In this document: positions 1-8,900 of the stretch, in pieces | How positions within the stretch are numbered: position 1 is the stretch's first letter | Layout: each line of letters starts with the position of its first letter | Source of the DNA: Paenibacillus sp. FSL R5-0623 | GTDB lineage: Bacteria > Bacillota > Bacilli > Paenibacillales > Paenibacillaceae | Direction of reading: 5' to 3' | Assembly (NCBI RefSeq): GCF_037974265.1 | Contig: NZ_CP150233.1 | Location: 3,844,001 to 3,908,000, forward strand | Length of the DNA: 64,000 nucleotides | Notes under the pieces: generated by a model | The model's input: only the letters and a program-made list of their open reading frames with translations | Database searches by the model: none | What the model was told of the DNA's origin: nothing | Program-made: the position numbers and the translations under genes

Positions 1-1099
1 AAGTAGTTTTCCAATTTCCCCGCACAACTTCACTAATACTCGTAAAGCTGCCTTGAAGTCTCAGCTTATCTAATTCGTCAACAGAGGACAGATCATACAC
101 ATACTCAATGTAATCCCCACCAATGTCTACTCCATTTTTCATGTATCTCCCGTAGCTAATGGAATATTGGGGAATATCGAGCGTTTGACCTTGCTCATCC
201 GTGAAGTAGAAATATCCATGATTATACTCGCCTATCTCATTATCCGGATTAATCTGAATGTGTAACTTGCCCTCCACAAAACCCATATTAGAAATATGCA
301 TCCAATCAATACCATCAACGGGGACATTCGTTACATCCTGATGCAATACCGGAATAGGATCAGTTTCCAATTGAATATCGGTTTGACCTCCCAAGCCACT
401 TATACGATCTTGATCCAGGATATAATAGTTATTGTTTTGCTTTTCTTGTAACAACTGCTCCCAGTTCACTTGTACGTTGTAACCATCTTGTCGAGATGTA
501 CCCGACATCAACGTGTTGATCTGAACGGTAATTCGATTTTTGCTGACTTTTCCTTGAATGAGGAATCGAACAATAGCCGTGTTATTAGCTTCATCATAAT
601 GAATAATCTGAGCGTTGTTTGCATTACCTCCGGTGACCCTGTAATCATACACATCCAGTGTATCGTCAATGCGATGACCCGTCAGATCCGATAATGAAAC
701 ATAGATCTCCGTTGTATCTCCGTCCCTGACAGCACCTATAACCTCCATTCGAATCCCTTGATCTTCACTAACCTGGTGAACAGGCTGAAGAATGCCAATC
801 CGATCTGCACCTAGAAAATGAAGAATAGAAGGCAGGTCAATGATGCCCATGGATGCAGCTGCACCTGTAACAAGACATAACGATAACGCAGCGGTTACAG
901 GAATATAGATGGCTTTGCGATACTTTCTTCTCCTATTCATGGACTTCTTGGTCTGTGCGGATGGATATAATACAGGTGGATACAATGTTGAATCTGATTT
1001 CGTAACGGGTGGTGGTTCATTCATCGCCAATTTATCATAGAACAACTTTTTAATATTAAAGAGGTTCTGCTCAGTAAATTCTTTTTCGGATTTTCGCAT
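1..1099 (-). CDS. DUF4179-type sigma-factor partner (anti-sigma-like membrane protein), 3' end cut by window edge
   Basis: The reading frame is open from an ATG at 1097-1099 to position 1, giving 366 residues without a stop, so the C-terminus lies outside the window. The first 60 or so residues are polar and cytoplasmic. A single hydrophobic segment follows (about residues 66-86, containing YIPVTAALSLCLVTG), and then a long extracellular beta-rich part. This is the architecture of DUF4179 proteins, which are encoded next to ECF sigma factors and are presumed to hold them at the membrane. It begins 13 bases after the sigma-factor stop, with a GGAGG site between the two genes, so they form one operon. 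Anti-sigma activity is inferred from family and position; no zinc-binding anti-sigma motif is visible. Confidence 0.72.
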   Translation of the reverse strand, partial: MRKSEKEFTEQNLFNIKKLFYDKLAMNEPPPVTKSDSTLYPPVLYPSAQTKKSMNRRRKYRKAIYIPVTAALSLCLVTGAAASMGIIDLPSILHFLGADRIGILQPVHQVSEDQGIRMEVIGAVRDGDTTEIYVSLSDLTGHRIDDTLDVYDYRVTGGNANNAQIIHYDEANNTAIVRFLIQGKVSKNRITVQINTLMSGTSRQDGYNVQVNWEQLLQEKQNNNYYILDQDRISGLGGQTDIQLETDPIPVLHQDVTNVPVDGIDWMHISNMGFVEGKLHIQINPDNEIGEYNHGYFYFTDEQGQTLDIPQYSISYGRYMKNGVDIGGDYIEYVYDLSSVDELDKLRLQGSFTSISEVVRGNWKTT

Positions 1100-1112
1100 T
1101 GGATCGCCTCCT

Positions 1113-1655
1113 TTATTTCCTGTTCATCCACCATGTCCTCAATCGTTGCCTGGAGCGATAAAGCTTGTTATGGACTTGTCTAACGTGTAGGGACAATGCT
1201 TCCGATATCTCATGGGGTCTCTGTCCTTCGTAAAACCGACGTTTCATAATCTCCCGTTCCGGTTCTGGAAAAGATTCAATCATTTGATTAAGTTCCGTAT
1301 ATGTTTCCTTACTGACCATCTGAACCAACAAATCATCCGTTTGCACAGAATGAATCTCCTCTTCATATGTAAGCTCAGATCTTCGATTGAGTTTCCGGTA
1401 GCGATCAATCGCTTTATGTTTTGTGATCGTTGCAAGGTAGTTTTTCAGGCTACTTCGCCCAGATTGGAATGCATCCGGATTCTGCCAAAAAGCAAAAAAT
1501 GTATCTGCTACGCATTCTTCTATCTCTTCTGCCGATGCATGATGTAGGATGGAATGAGCAATCTTCCATAACAAACCTGCATAGTGGTTCATCACCCATT
1601 CCATGGCTTCAGGATCACGATTCACTACTGCCTTCCGTATTTGTTCTTCTTCCAC
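1113..1655 (-). CDS. RNA polymerase sigma factor, ECF (sigma-70) family
   Basis: A 180-residue protein, the usual ECF length. Region 2 spans about residues 20-90, with the core-binding stretch around DTFFAFW and a basic KAIDRYRKLNRR end. Region 4 spans about 120-175, with helix-turn-helix sequence RPHEISEALSLHVRQVHNKL. It would direct RNA polymerase to a small regulon that probably includes its own operon. The start is a GTG preceded by AAGGGAGGG at 9-12 bases. The downstream DUF4179-type gene is translationally close and likely encodes its antagonist. The inducing signal cannot be read from the sequence. Confidence 0.9.
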   Translation of the reverse strand: MEEEQIRKAVVNRDPEAMEWVMNHYAGLLWKIAHSILHHASAEEIEECVADTFFAFWQNPDAFQSGRSSLKNYLATITKHKAIDRYRKLNRRSELTYEEEIHSVQTDDLLVQMVSKETYTELNQMIESFPEPEREIMKRRFYEGQRPHEISEALSLHVRQVHNKLYRSRQRLRTWWMNRK

Positions 1656-1886
1656 GATTATGTATCCCTCCCTTCCATGCTCATATCACGAATGTTTGTA
1701 TTGATCCGTGCTACCTACCTATATTCGTTTGGCAAATGACTTTTACTTAAATCAATTTCATAATACCTTTGGCTGCTTCAATCAAGGCTAGATATAGATC
1801 AAAACGATTCAATTTGTCTGTATCTAGTTACATAAATCCGTTTTTAATGAGTTATGAGATTGATTCGCTTACTCCACGATAAAAAA
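1656..1886. other. Intergenic region upstream of the sigma-factor operon
   Basis: This stretch lies between the sigma-factor start and the terminator of the MoxR/VWA operon. It must hold the sigma-operon promoter. A GC-containing patch with TAGGTAGGTAG lies about 40 bases upstream of the GTG, but I could not match it confidently to a known ECF or sigma-A promoter. No small gene is visible. Confidence 0.4.
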
Positions 1887-1921
1887 AGATTTGCAGTGAC
1901 CTTGTGGCCTGCTGCAAATCT
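1887..1921 (-). terminator. Rho-independent terminator of the MoxR/VWA/DUF4132 operon
   Basis: A perfect 10-bp stem, AGATTTGCAG paired with CTGCAAATCT, with a 15-base loop. Read on the minus strand it is followed by a run of seven T (1881-1887). It lies about 75 bases beyond the last gene of the six-gene operon. Confidence 0.85.
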
Positions 1922-1997
1922 TCTTATATTCTATAATACATCGTTATTTATTACATCATATCGCTTCATAGGCCTTCGCTTGGAATACTAACCAATA

Positions 1998-2294
1998 TTA
2001 CGCCTCTTCTTGCACACTGAGCTGCACATATTGGGTGAGACGACAATACTGAAATAACAACAACTCTTCATTACCTTGTCCAAGAGCCACGCTACGCCCT
2101 TCCTTGATGAGGTGATTCAACAACTCATGCAGGAAACTCATCTGCAACCGCGAGGATTCCGCTGCGAGCTGCTCAAGTACCTCAATATCCCGGATCGTAA
2201 ACTGGGATAACCCACGCAGGAGCAACTCTTCTGACCAGCCGCTAATTTTCTGCATAAACTGATTATATTCTTCCAAGTCTGCCCATCCTCCCAT
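1998..2294 (-). CDS. Small helical protein, last gene of the MoxR/VWA operon (unknown function)
   Basis: A 98-residue acidic, mostly helical protein that I do not recognise as a named family. It has no signal peptide, membrane segment or cysteine cluster apart from one Cys. Its start overlaps the end of the SWIM gene by 32 bases in another frame, which implies translational coupling. A TTG codon 15 bases further in (2279), with GGGAGG 10 bases upstream, could instead be the true start. The operon terminator follows about 75 bases downstream, so it is cotranscribed with the other five genes. It could be an accessory subunit, but this is inferred only from position. Confidence 0.7.
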   Translation of the reverse strand: MGGWADLEEYNQFMQKISGWSEELLLRGLSQFTIRDIEVLEQLAAESSRLQMSFLHELLNHLIKEGRSVALGQGNEELLLFQYCRLTQYVQLSVQEEA

Positions 2295-4095
2295 TACCGA
2301 TATCCAGTTTCAGACTGAGCACCGTTTGACCCTTCAGGAAGCTGATTGGGTTAATCCGATTTGGTTCCACACGCACAAAGGCATAGAAGTGTTCAAGTGA
2401 TTGGGAACCATATCCTGACTCCAGTCTTTGGATCATCGCCTGCCAGTCAGATGAATACGGGAGAGTGAGTGCCAATCGTTCTCCTTCGGTACTCTCAACC
2501 GTCAGGACAAGATCCTGCGTTTGTTTGACAAAGCTATGGTCCACAACTCGAGCAACTTTGATCACAACCAGTCGTTCTCTAGGAGCAGCAAATAAGTCAA
2601 ATGTTCGCGATTCCTCTTGAAGTACAGACGATACATCTTGCATGGTTTTGCCCATATTCAACGTTTCCACACACGTTCGTGGCAAAATCACAAGCTTGGC
2701 ACCTTCCCCGGAAGAGATCCGGCGTTCTTCATTCACTTTAACTGAATGGAATTGAACTTCTTCACCCACGAACTGGCGAAAGGTCAGATTAGGCAACCAT
2801 GGTGTGAATGCACCATAATGCTCTGTATACGAGAACTGCTGATCATCGTAATATACAGCACGTACATCGCTATAGGTGTAGATTTCCTCATCATCGAAAC
2901 AATAGAAATAATAGGTGATTCCACGGAAACCGGATCGTGTCTCCCACGCATCAGCTCCCAGTCCATACAGGTGAAGTGAAGGAACCGTAAAGTATTTACT
3001 TCGAAAACTGCCAATGAGCTGACTCTGCTGAATGACAGATACCTTTTCTTCTTCAAGAACCTGGAGTGCAAGATACAGCTTGCTTACCCGATCCAACATG
3101 GATTGCATGGAGAAACGTATATGTCTGTTGAAAAACAACTGTAGTTCCCCTTGAATCCCTCGTAAACTGCGTTCTATGTCAGGCAGGTTGCCACTATGAG
3201 CTGCAATTGCCAAAGTCTCCAGTTGTGCCATATAAGACTGAGGAAGACGGGCCAGTCCCGTCTTCAACAATCCTGCCAGCATACCCCGACATTCCTGCAC
3301 CGTCTGCAAAGAGAACTTGGCTTCGTACACCCGTCCACTTAATGCATCCCTATCATCCAGGCCTTTTAGGTTCCGGTACCGTAACAAAGCTTCAAGCTTG
3401 GCCATTTTCCCAGCTGTCTGCTGCACCTTACATAGTGCTTTTGCAAGTTTCGGTTCCTCAGTAAAAGACACCTCGATATTCTGGGTGGTCAGATGAACCG
3501 TAAGAAGTGAATCTTCAATGATCTTAATTTCCTCTGGGTATCTCAGTCGGAAAACAACTTCCTCAATCATGGAAGAACTATACGATTTAATTAACATGGT
3601 AAGGTCAGACTCCGTCATCCAGCGGAAGCGAGACTCGATCTCACGTGATACCGTAGGCGGAATTTCGCTTGGATCGTCCACATTTGATACTAAGTTTGTT
3701 ACTGATTCTGTTACCGATACGTTTTTTGGTACGTCCAACGGATCATTATCCGATATCCCTGAGTCCTTATCCAGCGCATGCTTCTCGTCTGCATTCATTG
3801 AATCCTCTAACGGATGTTCCCGTTGATCGTATAGTATGGCAATCAGTACATGCTTGCAGATATGATCGGCCGGGCAGGAGCATTCCCAATGATCCAGTGT
3901 ATTCTCAAGCGTACATTGTGTCCCGTCACTGAGCTGACAACTCACCGATGATTCATTCCATGTGTACGTTACACTTACACCGTTGTCCAACTCTTTCAAA
4001 GACCTTTTGTACAACCCCTTGTTGGCATACCGAATCAAATAATCCTCCGTACACAGCTTCGAAAAAGTCCGGAATTTTTCCTTGAATCCACTCAC
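2263..4095 (-). CDS. SWIM zinc-finger protein (YehQ-like)
   Basis: A 610-residue protein with a clear SWIM motif (CxCxnCxH) at Cys72, Cys74, Cys80 and His82, in WECSCPADHICKH. SWIM domains bind zinc and usually contact nucleic acid or protein. The remaining 500 residues are helical with a beta-rich C-terminal part and show no enzyme motif that I recognise. The E. coli counterpart would be YehQ, a SWIM protein encoded with a MoxR ATPase and a VWA protein. The start is GTG at 4095, five bases below the DUF4132 stop; an ATG overlaps that stop out of frame. Its place in the operon makes it a candidate target-recognition component, which is inference. Confidence 0.88.
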   Translation of the reverse strand: MSGFKEKFRTFSKLCTEDYLIRYANKGLYKRSLKELDNGVSVTYTWNESSVSCQLSDGTQCTLENTLDHWECSCPADHICKHVLIAILYDQREHPLEDSMNADEKHALDKDSGISDNDPLDVPKNVSVTESVTNLVSNVDDPSEIPPTVSREIESRFRWMTESDLTMLIKSYSSSMIEEVVFRLRYPEEIKIIEDSLLTVHLTTQNIEVSFTEEPKLAKALCKVQQTAGKMAKLEALLRYRNLKGLDDRDALSGRVYEAKFSLQTVQECRGMLAGLLKTGLARLPQSYMAQLETLAIAAHSGNLPDIERSLRGIQGELQLFFNRHIRFSMQSMLDRVSKLYLALQVLEEEKVSVIQQSQLIGSFRSKYFTVPSLHLYGLGADAWETRSGFRGITYYFYCFDDEEIYTYSDVRAVYYDDQQFSYTEHYGAFTPWLPNLTFRQFVGEEVQFHSVKVNEERRISSGEGAKLVILPRTCVETLNMGKTMQDVSSVLQEESRTFDLFAAPRERLVVIKVARVVDHSFVKQTQDLVLTVESTEGERLALTLPYSSDWQAMIQRLESGYGSQSLEHFYAFVRVEPNRINPISFLKGQTVLSLKLDIGNGRMGRLGRI

Positions 4096-4099
4096 TTCA

Positions 4100-7000
4100 T
4101 CAACGCCCCGTTGCTCTCAGAATATCGTAAATCGTTTCACTGAACACGCGACCTGGAACGTTGCCTAGAGCAATGGGTTTATTGTCCCCATAGTAATAAT
4201 ATTGCTTGTTATTCGGTTTGAAGAAATGTAGGGATTCCAGGGTAATGTCATCCAATCCCTCGTAATACGTGATGCTCGTACCACTGAATTGCAATTCCGC
4301 AACAAGATCTCCGTACTCTTTATAAAATTCATGATACCAGCCGCCGTCCTGTGCCGGTCCTTTGATCCAACCATATTTCTCCAGTGCTTTGGGGAAAGCC
4401 GTTGGTGAAAAATCAGACTCGGGCAGATGATCGTATTCATTCTTCGTTTTATCCTCATCTTCCGGCTGGTGAATCTCACGATTCAATTGCTCGAATGGCT
4501 GCTTGATCTCGTAATCCTCCAACTGCGTTGTCCAACCTTCAAGCGTTGCCTGATCCAGTTCCAGCGGGTGTATAAGTCCCACCTGCGCACCTGAAGGCAG
4601 ATCAACCTCGTCTTCATCCACGGAATTGAAGGTGCCGTCCTCCATATAACGGAAGGTGCTGATCAGAGCGCCATCCTCATATGTTCCCCAGATCAGACCA
4701 ACAGCAAATTTTTGCATGATTACATTTTGTACAAACAATGCTTTCCACTCATCGGCAGACCACAGACGTTGCTTGGACAATGACTCTTCCAGACGCTGCG
4801 CCTGAATGTTAACCATGGATTTGAGATCTTTTTTCAGCTGTGTGAAACGTGCCTTGGACTGCGCTGCCAATTCAGGATCATCTTTCTGTGCAGGAGCAGG
4901 CAGACTCTTCACGGATTTGCCCGTTTCTTCATTTAAGACAACGACTTGTAAGTCTCCATTGACCTTAACCAGGAAGGAACGCTCTCCGTAACTCAGCTGC
5001 ATGGTTCCTTTTTCATCAAAACCAAGTGTGGTGACCAGCCGATCCTCCAGTTGTTCCGAGGTAAGTCCCATATTATCGGCTGCAAGTTGCAATGCTTCTT
5101 CTGCTGCACCTTTCACCTGACGGTTCTTCACGCCACGTTTGATCTTGTCAATCGCCATAAGAGCGGATGGATCTTTCAGATAAGCGAGCACTTTTACAGC
5201 ATCTGCTGCAATCGCGCCACGACTGTTTTCTGTCCATTCCTTAATTTGCGGAGCCAGAATATTCACAAACTGAATATCGCCAAAGAGTGCTGATACATAC
5301 ATCACCCATTTCTCTTTTGCAGGAGCACCTTCCTGAATCCAGACCTGAAGCAGTTCACTTGCAAAACGAGCGAGCGATGCCTCACTTACGTAATCCCTTA
5401 ATTCATTCAGTCTTTCATTGGGTCCTGACGTGTGATCCAATGATTGGACCAAAGCATACTGTTTAATCCGATCATCTAAAGGCTGATTGTCTTCAATACG
5501 TATCAGTGAAGGGAGATCATTCAAGGACAACCAACTCAGTCTCGACAACTTTTTGGCATCCGCCTGATCAGCGAGCGCAGCATGAGCATACTCCGGGCTC
5601 AGATCTGCGGTATCCAGCAGAATTTGGATCAAGCTCTTCCACTCATCGGACTTCTCTTTCTTCAGAAGCTCACCGTACAGCTCCTTGCTGTTTTCCAGAC
5701 TGCGGATTGCGGTCAGAGCCATCTCTTTGATTCCCACTTTTTTCTCCGAGAGGTATACGAGCGTATACAAGTCCTGATCAGGAATTCGGTTGAATTCCGC
5801 TAACGCCACTCCGTTGGCCTTTTTGGACGAATCCTGCAATCCGGCACGAATCGCTTCGGCCAATATTTTCTTCGATAACTCATCACGCTGTTCAAAGGTA
5901 ATCTCCAGAATTAAAATGCGCGTATCCGTTGGCAGTTTCTTGTACTGTGTCAGTGCATAGTCCAGATTTTGCTGAATGATTCGGCGGTATTCGTCATGCG
6001 GCATGGATTTGTATCTATAGTCGGTCATGCCATTGAGTGAGATCAGGCTGGTTAGCAATTTCTCACGTTGTACCTCAGGATCTTGCCCATAACGTTGAAG
6101 CAGTTGCTCTCCACTAAACGCGTATGAATTGTACATGTCCGAGACAATATCCAGTGTCCAATCGGGATGAGTGGTCAGGATTGCGAACCTGCGCATCGCC
6201 TCCGATTCCAAGGGCAGAAAACTAATACTAATGAGGTTGTGAACACGCTTCTTATCCCGATTCAGTTGATTAAACAACCCTCGACTATTCGGGTCCTCCC
6301 AATATTCCTCAAGGGTGTTTTCCCCACTTAAGTATCTTGCAATCGCAAGTCCTTGACGTCCCCCGTCCAAAGGATGCCGAAGAGCGTTAAATACCGCTTG
6401 CTCCAGTGACCCCTCCGCATTAGGCAATGTCAATCCTTGATCCTCCATGAATTTCTGAATGCAGAGTTTGAGGAATGGCGGTTTGATAATCTCGTATGCT
6501 CGAATCGCTTGTTCAGGACGATTCGCGATCGCGGATTGTAACATGTTCCAAGATACCGTGTACGAATTAAGCTCGTCCCGCAACATTTCAACCAACTGAT
6601 AAGGTTCATCCAGAGGCACAAGTCCAGCAAGCAGATCATTTGGACTCTTGGCTCTAGGGTCCATACTCAGCAAGTAACGGCGAACTTCAAGTGGATAAAT
6701 CTCATGTAATTGATGTACTGTGTGAAGCAAAACATGCCCAATCTCACTATTTGTATCAAGGAACCGTTGTTTACCTCCACTAATGTTAATCAGGTACAAC
6801 AAGGCACCACTCACAAGTACCATAGTTTGATGGAATACTGTGTTTGAACATTGCTCTTTTGAAGAGAAAGACGTATTGGGATACAGTTCAGCTATGAGCT
6901 GACTACGCTTCTCCTTGAGGAAATCATCCTTCAATTCTTGGGAAGATCCGTTATGCTTTCCTTGAATATTACTGACCACTACAGGTTCAATCAACGTATG

Positions 7001-7657
7001 TAGCTCGTCCCGCAACTTATCTGGATCATTAGCCATTACATGTTGAAACAACACTGGTAACGATTGAACAGAAGATTGAACCTCTGCAAGATGAGAAGCC
7101 GTGTCACTGAGTCTTGAATATAATTGCAGCAGCATTAATGCATTAATTACATCCCGGTAATCCCCTTGACTGTCCGCTTTTTTGGAATCAAAAAGCCACT
7201 GGGCACGCTTTAATTTACTCTTTAATTCAGTCAAAATTTCGTTCTCGCCTGCAAACTGTTTGATCTTCTCCAACCGGGACAACAATCCATCCATGCGATC
7301 AGCACTTTTGCTCTTCCCGCTTAATCCGTAGGCTTCGGAGTCATTTCCCATACAGACAGTAAAGGCATCCGTTCTCCATGAATTTCTTTTGGAATAATTG
7401 GATTCCAGATATATCACAATAGCCCCGGCACGGTAAAAGATATCTCCATCGTCTTTTTTGGCAAGCTTCATGAGCAGATCAATCGTTTGATACACATAAT
7501 GACTCGAATTTCCCAACATATCCGGGAACTTGTCTGTCGTTCCCAAGACAAAATCAATAATTTCGGAGCTTCGATCTGTTTTCAATGAATACTCGTTTGA
7601 ACAGGTTACTGCGAATTTCTCCACCAAAGTTTCAACTGCGCGGTCTGCGGTAAGCAT
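4100..7657 (-). CDS. DUF4132 domain protein (MolR/YehI-like)
   Basis: A very large cytoplasmic protein of 1185 residues. The first 850 residues or so are helical and repeat-like, resembling HEAT/Armadillo-type solenoids. The C-terminal third carries the DUF4132 signature, with a WGTY segment followed by an acidic stretch, HPLEL and a QPFEQLNRE block. E. coli YehI (MolR region) has the same size and domain. I chose the ATG at 7657 because AAGGAGG lies 9 bases upstream; an upstream ATG at 7696 in the same frame lacks such a site and would overlap the VWA gene. Its molecular function is unknown. In this operon it may be the large scaffold or substrate handled by the ATPase/VWA pair. Confidence 0.87.
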   Translation of the reverse strand: MLTADRAVETLVEKFAVTCSNEYSLKTDRSSEIIDFVLGTTDKFPDMLGNSSHYVYQTIDLLMKLAKKDDGDIFYRAGAIVIYLESNYSKRNSWRTDAFTVCMGNDSEAYGLSGKSKSADRMDGLLSRLEKIKQFAGENEILTELKSKLKRAQWLFDSKKADSQGDYRDVINALMLLQLYSRLSDTASHLAEVQSSVQSLPVLFQHVMANDPDKLRDELHTLIEPVVVSNIQGKHNGSSQELKDDFLKEKRSQLIAELYPNTSFSSKEQCSNTVFHQTMVLVSGALLYLINISGGKQRFLDTNSEIGHVLLHTVHQLHEIYPLEVRRYLLSMDPRAKSPNDLLAGLVPLDEPYQLVEMLRDELNSYTVSWNMLQSAIANRPEQAIRAYEIIKPPFLKLCIQKFMEDQGLTLPNAEGSLEQAVFNALRHPLDGGRQGLAIARYLSGENTLEEYWEDPNSRGLFNQLNRDKKRVHNLISISFLPLESEAMRRFAILTTHPDWTLDIVSDMYNSYAFSGEQLLQRYGQDPEVQREKLLTSLISLNGMTDYRYKSMPHDEYRRIIQQNLDYALTQYKKLPTDTRILILEITFEQRDELSKKILAEAIRAGLQDSSKKANGVALAEFNRIPDQDLYTLVYLSEKKVGIKEMALTAIRSLENSKELYGELLKKEKSDEWKSLIQILLDTADLSPEYAHAALADQADAKKLSRLSWLSLNDLPSLIRIEDNQPLDDRIKQYALVQSLDHTSGPNERLNELRDYVSEASLARFASELLQVWIQEGAPAKEKWVMYVSALFGDIQFVNILAPQIKEWTENSRGAIAADAVKVLAYLKDPSALMAIDKIKRGVKNRQVKGAAEEALQLAADNMGLTSEQLEDRLVTTLGFDEKGTMQLSYGERSFLVKVNGDLQVVVLNEETGKSVKSLPAPAQKDDPELAAQSKARFTQLKKDLKSMVNIQAQRLEESLSKQRLWSADEWKALFVQNVIMQKFAVGLIWGTYEDGALISTFRYMEDGTFNSVDEDEVDLPSGAQVGLIHPLELDQATLEGWTTQLEDYEIKQPFEQLNREIHQPEDEDKTKNEYDHLPESDFSPTAFPKALEKYGWIKGPAQDGGWYHEFYKEYGDLVAELQFSGTSITYYEGLDDITLESLHFFKPNNKQYYYYGDNKPIALGNVPGRVFSETIYDILRATGR

Positions 7658-7676
7658 TACACATTCCTCCTTGAAT

Positions 7677-8900
7677 TTAAGTGATGATCTCGCCAATCCA
7701 ATCCGCGAGTTCGTTAGGCGTAATTGCTGCTACATGTGCCCCCATATTGGTTAATGTCTGTGCGGCATGTTTGTTATAGACTGAATCCCCGTTAAAATCG
7801 AGCGCGGTGAGAACCAGCAATTTGCATCCTGCATCGATGATATCTTTACAGGCTTTGTACATTTGTGCGATCGGGTACCCTTCCTCCAGATCACTGACCA
7901 GAATAAAGATGGTTTTGCCTGGGTTATCGATTAACGTCTCGCCATAACGCAACGCTTTCGTAATATGTGTCCCCCCACCGAGCTGTACATTCATGAGCAC
8001 GTCTACGGGGTCTTCCAGTCTGTCGCTCAGATCAACAACCTGCGTATCAAATATGAATAATTGGGTGCGCAGCGCATTCAAGCGATAGAAGATGCTGGCC
8101 ATCACCGAACTGTAGATGACTGAATCCAGCATACTGCCACTCTCGTCCACACCAATGATGATATTCCACTTGTTATGGGGCTGGATATTCCCGTCGAAAT
8201 ACAGGCGATCAATCACAAACCTGCGCTTGTTTTTATCGTAATTCTTCAAATTCTTGGTGATGGTTCGCTTGAAATTCAGATTGCGCAAGGATCGTACTGA
8301 ACTCGAGGTATAGCGACTGCGCTTGCCCATGATACTCGCTCGGGTCTGAGATTCCAGCTTGCTGCGTAGCTCTTCAACCACGGTTCGCACGATCTCCTTG
8401 GCGCTCTTTAACACCTCACCTTTCATCCGTCCTTTGAACTGCATAATGTTCTTGAGCAGATTCATGTTGGGTTCAAGGGATTCAAGCAGCTTTTTGTCCG
8501 TTAACAATTCTGTCAGCCCATAACGATCAAGCGCCTGTTTCTCCAATATTTCGACCGTTGGTTTGGGGAATAGGTCCCTGACTTTGTGCAGCCATTTTGG
8601 TACAGTCAGATTAGACGCACCGCGTCCTCCCTCTTTTCGGTAACCTTGTTCTTCACCGTATTCACGGTTATACAGATACCCCAAAATCTCATCGATTTCC
8701 GTATATTGAAATTCAGCAGAAGTGTATTGGTCTGTATTACACAACCCTTCTTCCGCCGATTCACCGAGAATCAGACGCCATCGATTTAAGGTTTCAGCAG
8801 AATGTTGATCCCCTCGGTTGCTTGCATCCGGATTGGAACTTTCATTGATTTCTCTGGTTTCGTCCGTTCTCCGAAGCACTTCATTCATATTAACTTCCAT
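7677..8900 (-). CDS. VWA domain protein (YehP-like), MoxR partner
   Basis: A 407-residue cytoplasmic protein. The N-terminal 240 residues are helical and charged. The C-terminal von Willebrand A domain has a complete MIDAS: DESGS at about 252-256, the Thr in GGGTH, and the Asp in VSDLEEG. Such proteins bind a divalent metal and work as adaptors for MoxR AAA+ ATPases. The start is set at 8900, where AAAGGAG lies 8 bases upstream. A second ATG at 8888 overlaps the previous stop as ATGA and is possible. It overlaps the DUF5682 gene by 16 bases and is followed 19 bases later by the DUF4132 gene. Confidence 0.9.
   Translation of the reverse strand: MEVNMNEVLRRTDETREINESSNPDASNRGDQHSAETLNRWRLILGESAEEGLCNTDQYTSAEFQYTEIDEILGYLYNREYGEEQGYRKEGGRGASNLTVPKWLHKVRDLFPKPTVEILEKQALDRYGLTELLTDKKLLESLEPNMNLLKNIMQFKGRMKGEVLKSAKEIVRTVVEELRSKLESQTRASIMGKRSRYTSSSVRSLRNLNFKRTITKNLKNYDKNKRRFVIDRLYFDGNIQPHNKWNIIIGVDESGSMLDSVIYSSVMASIFYRLNALRTQLFIFDTQVVDLSDRLEDPVDVLMNVQLGGGTHITKALRYGETLIDNPGKTIFILVSDLEEGYPIAQMYKACKDIIDAGCKLLVLTALDFNGDSVYNKHAAQTLTNMGAHVAAITPNELADWIGEIIT

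Noticed and set aside
1656..1886. ECF-type promoter for autoregulation of the sigma operon
   Set aside because: An AAAC patch and a TAGGTAGGTAG stretch exist, but no -35/-10 pair with proper spacing could be defended.
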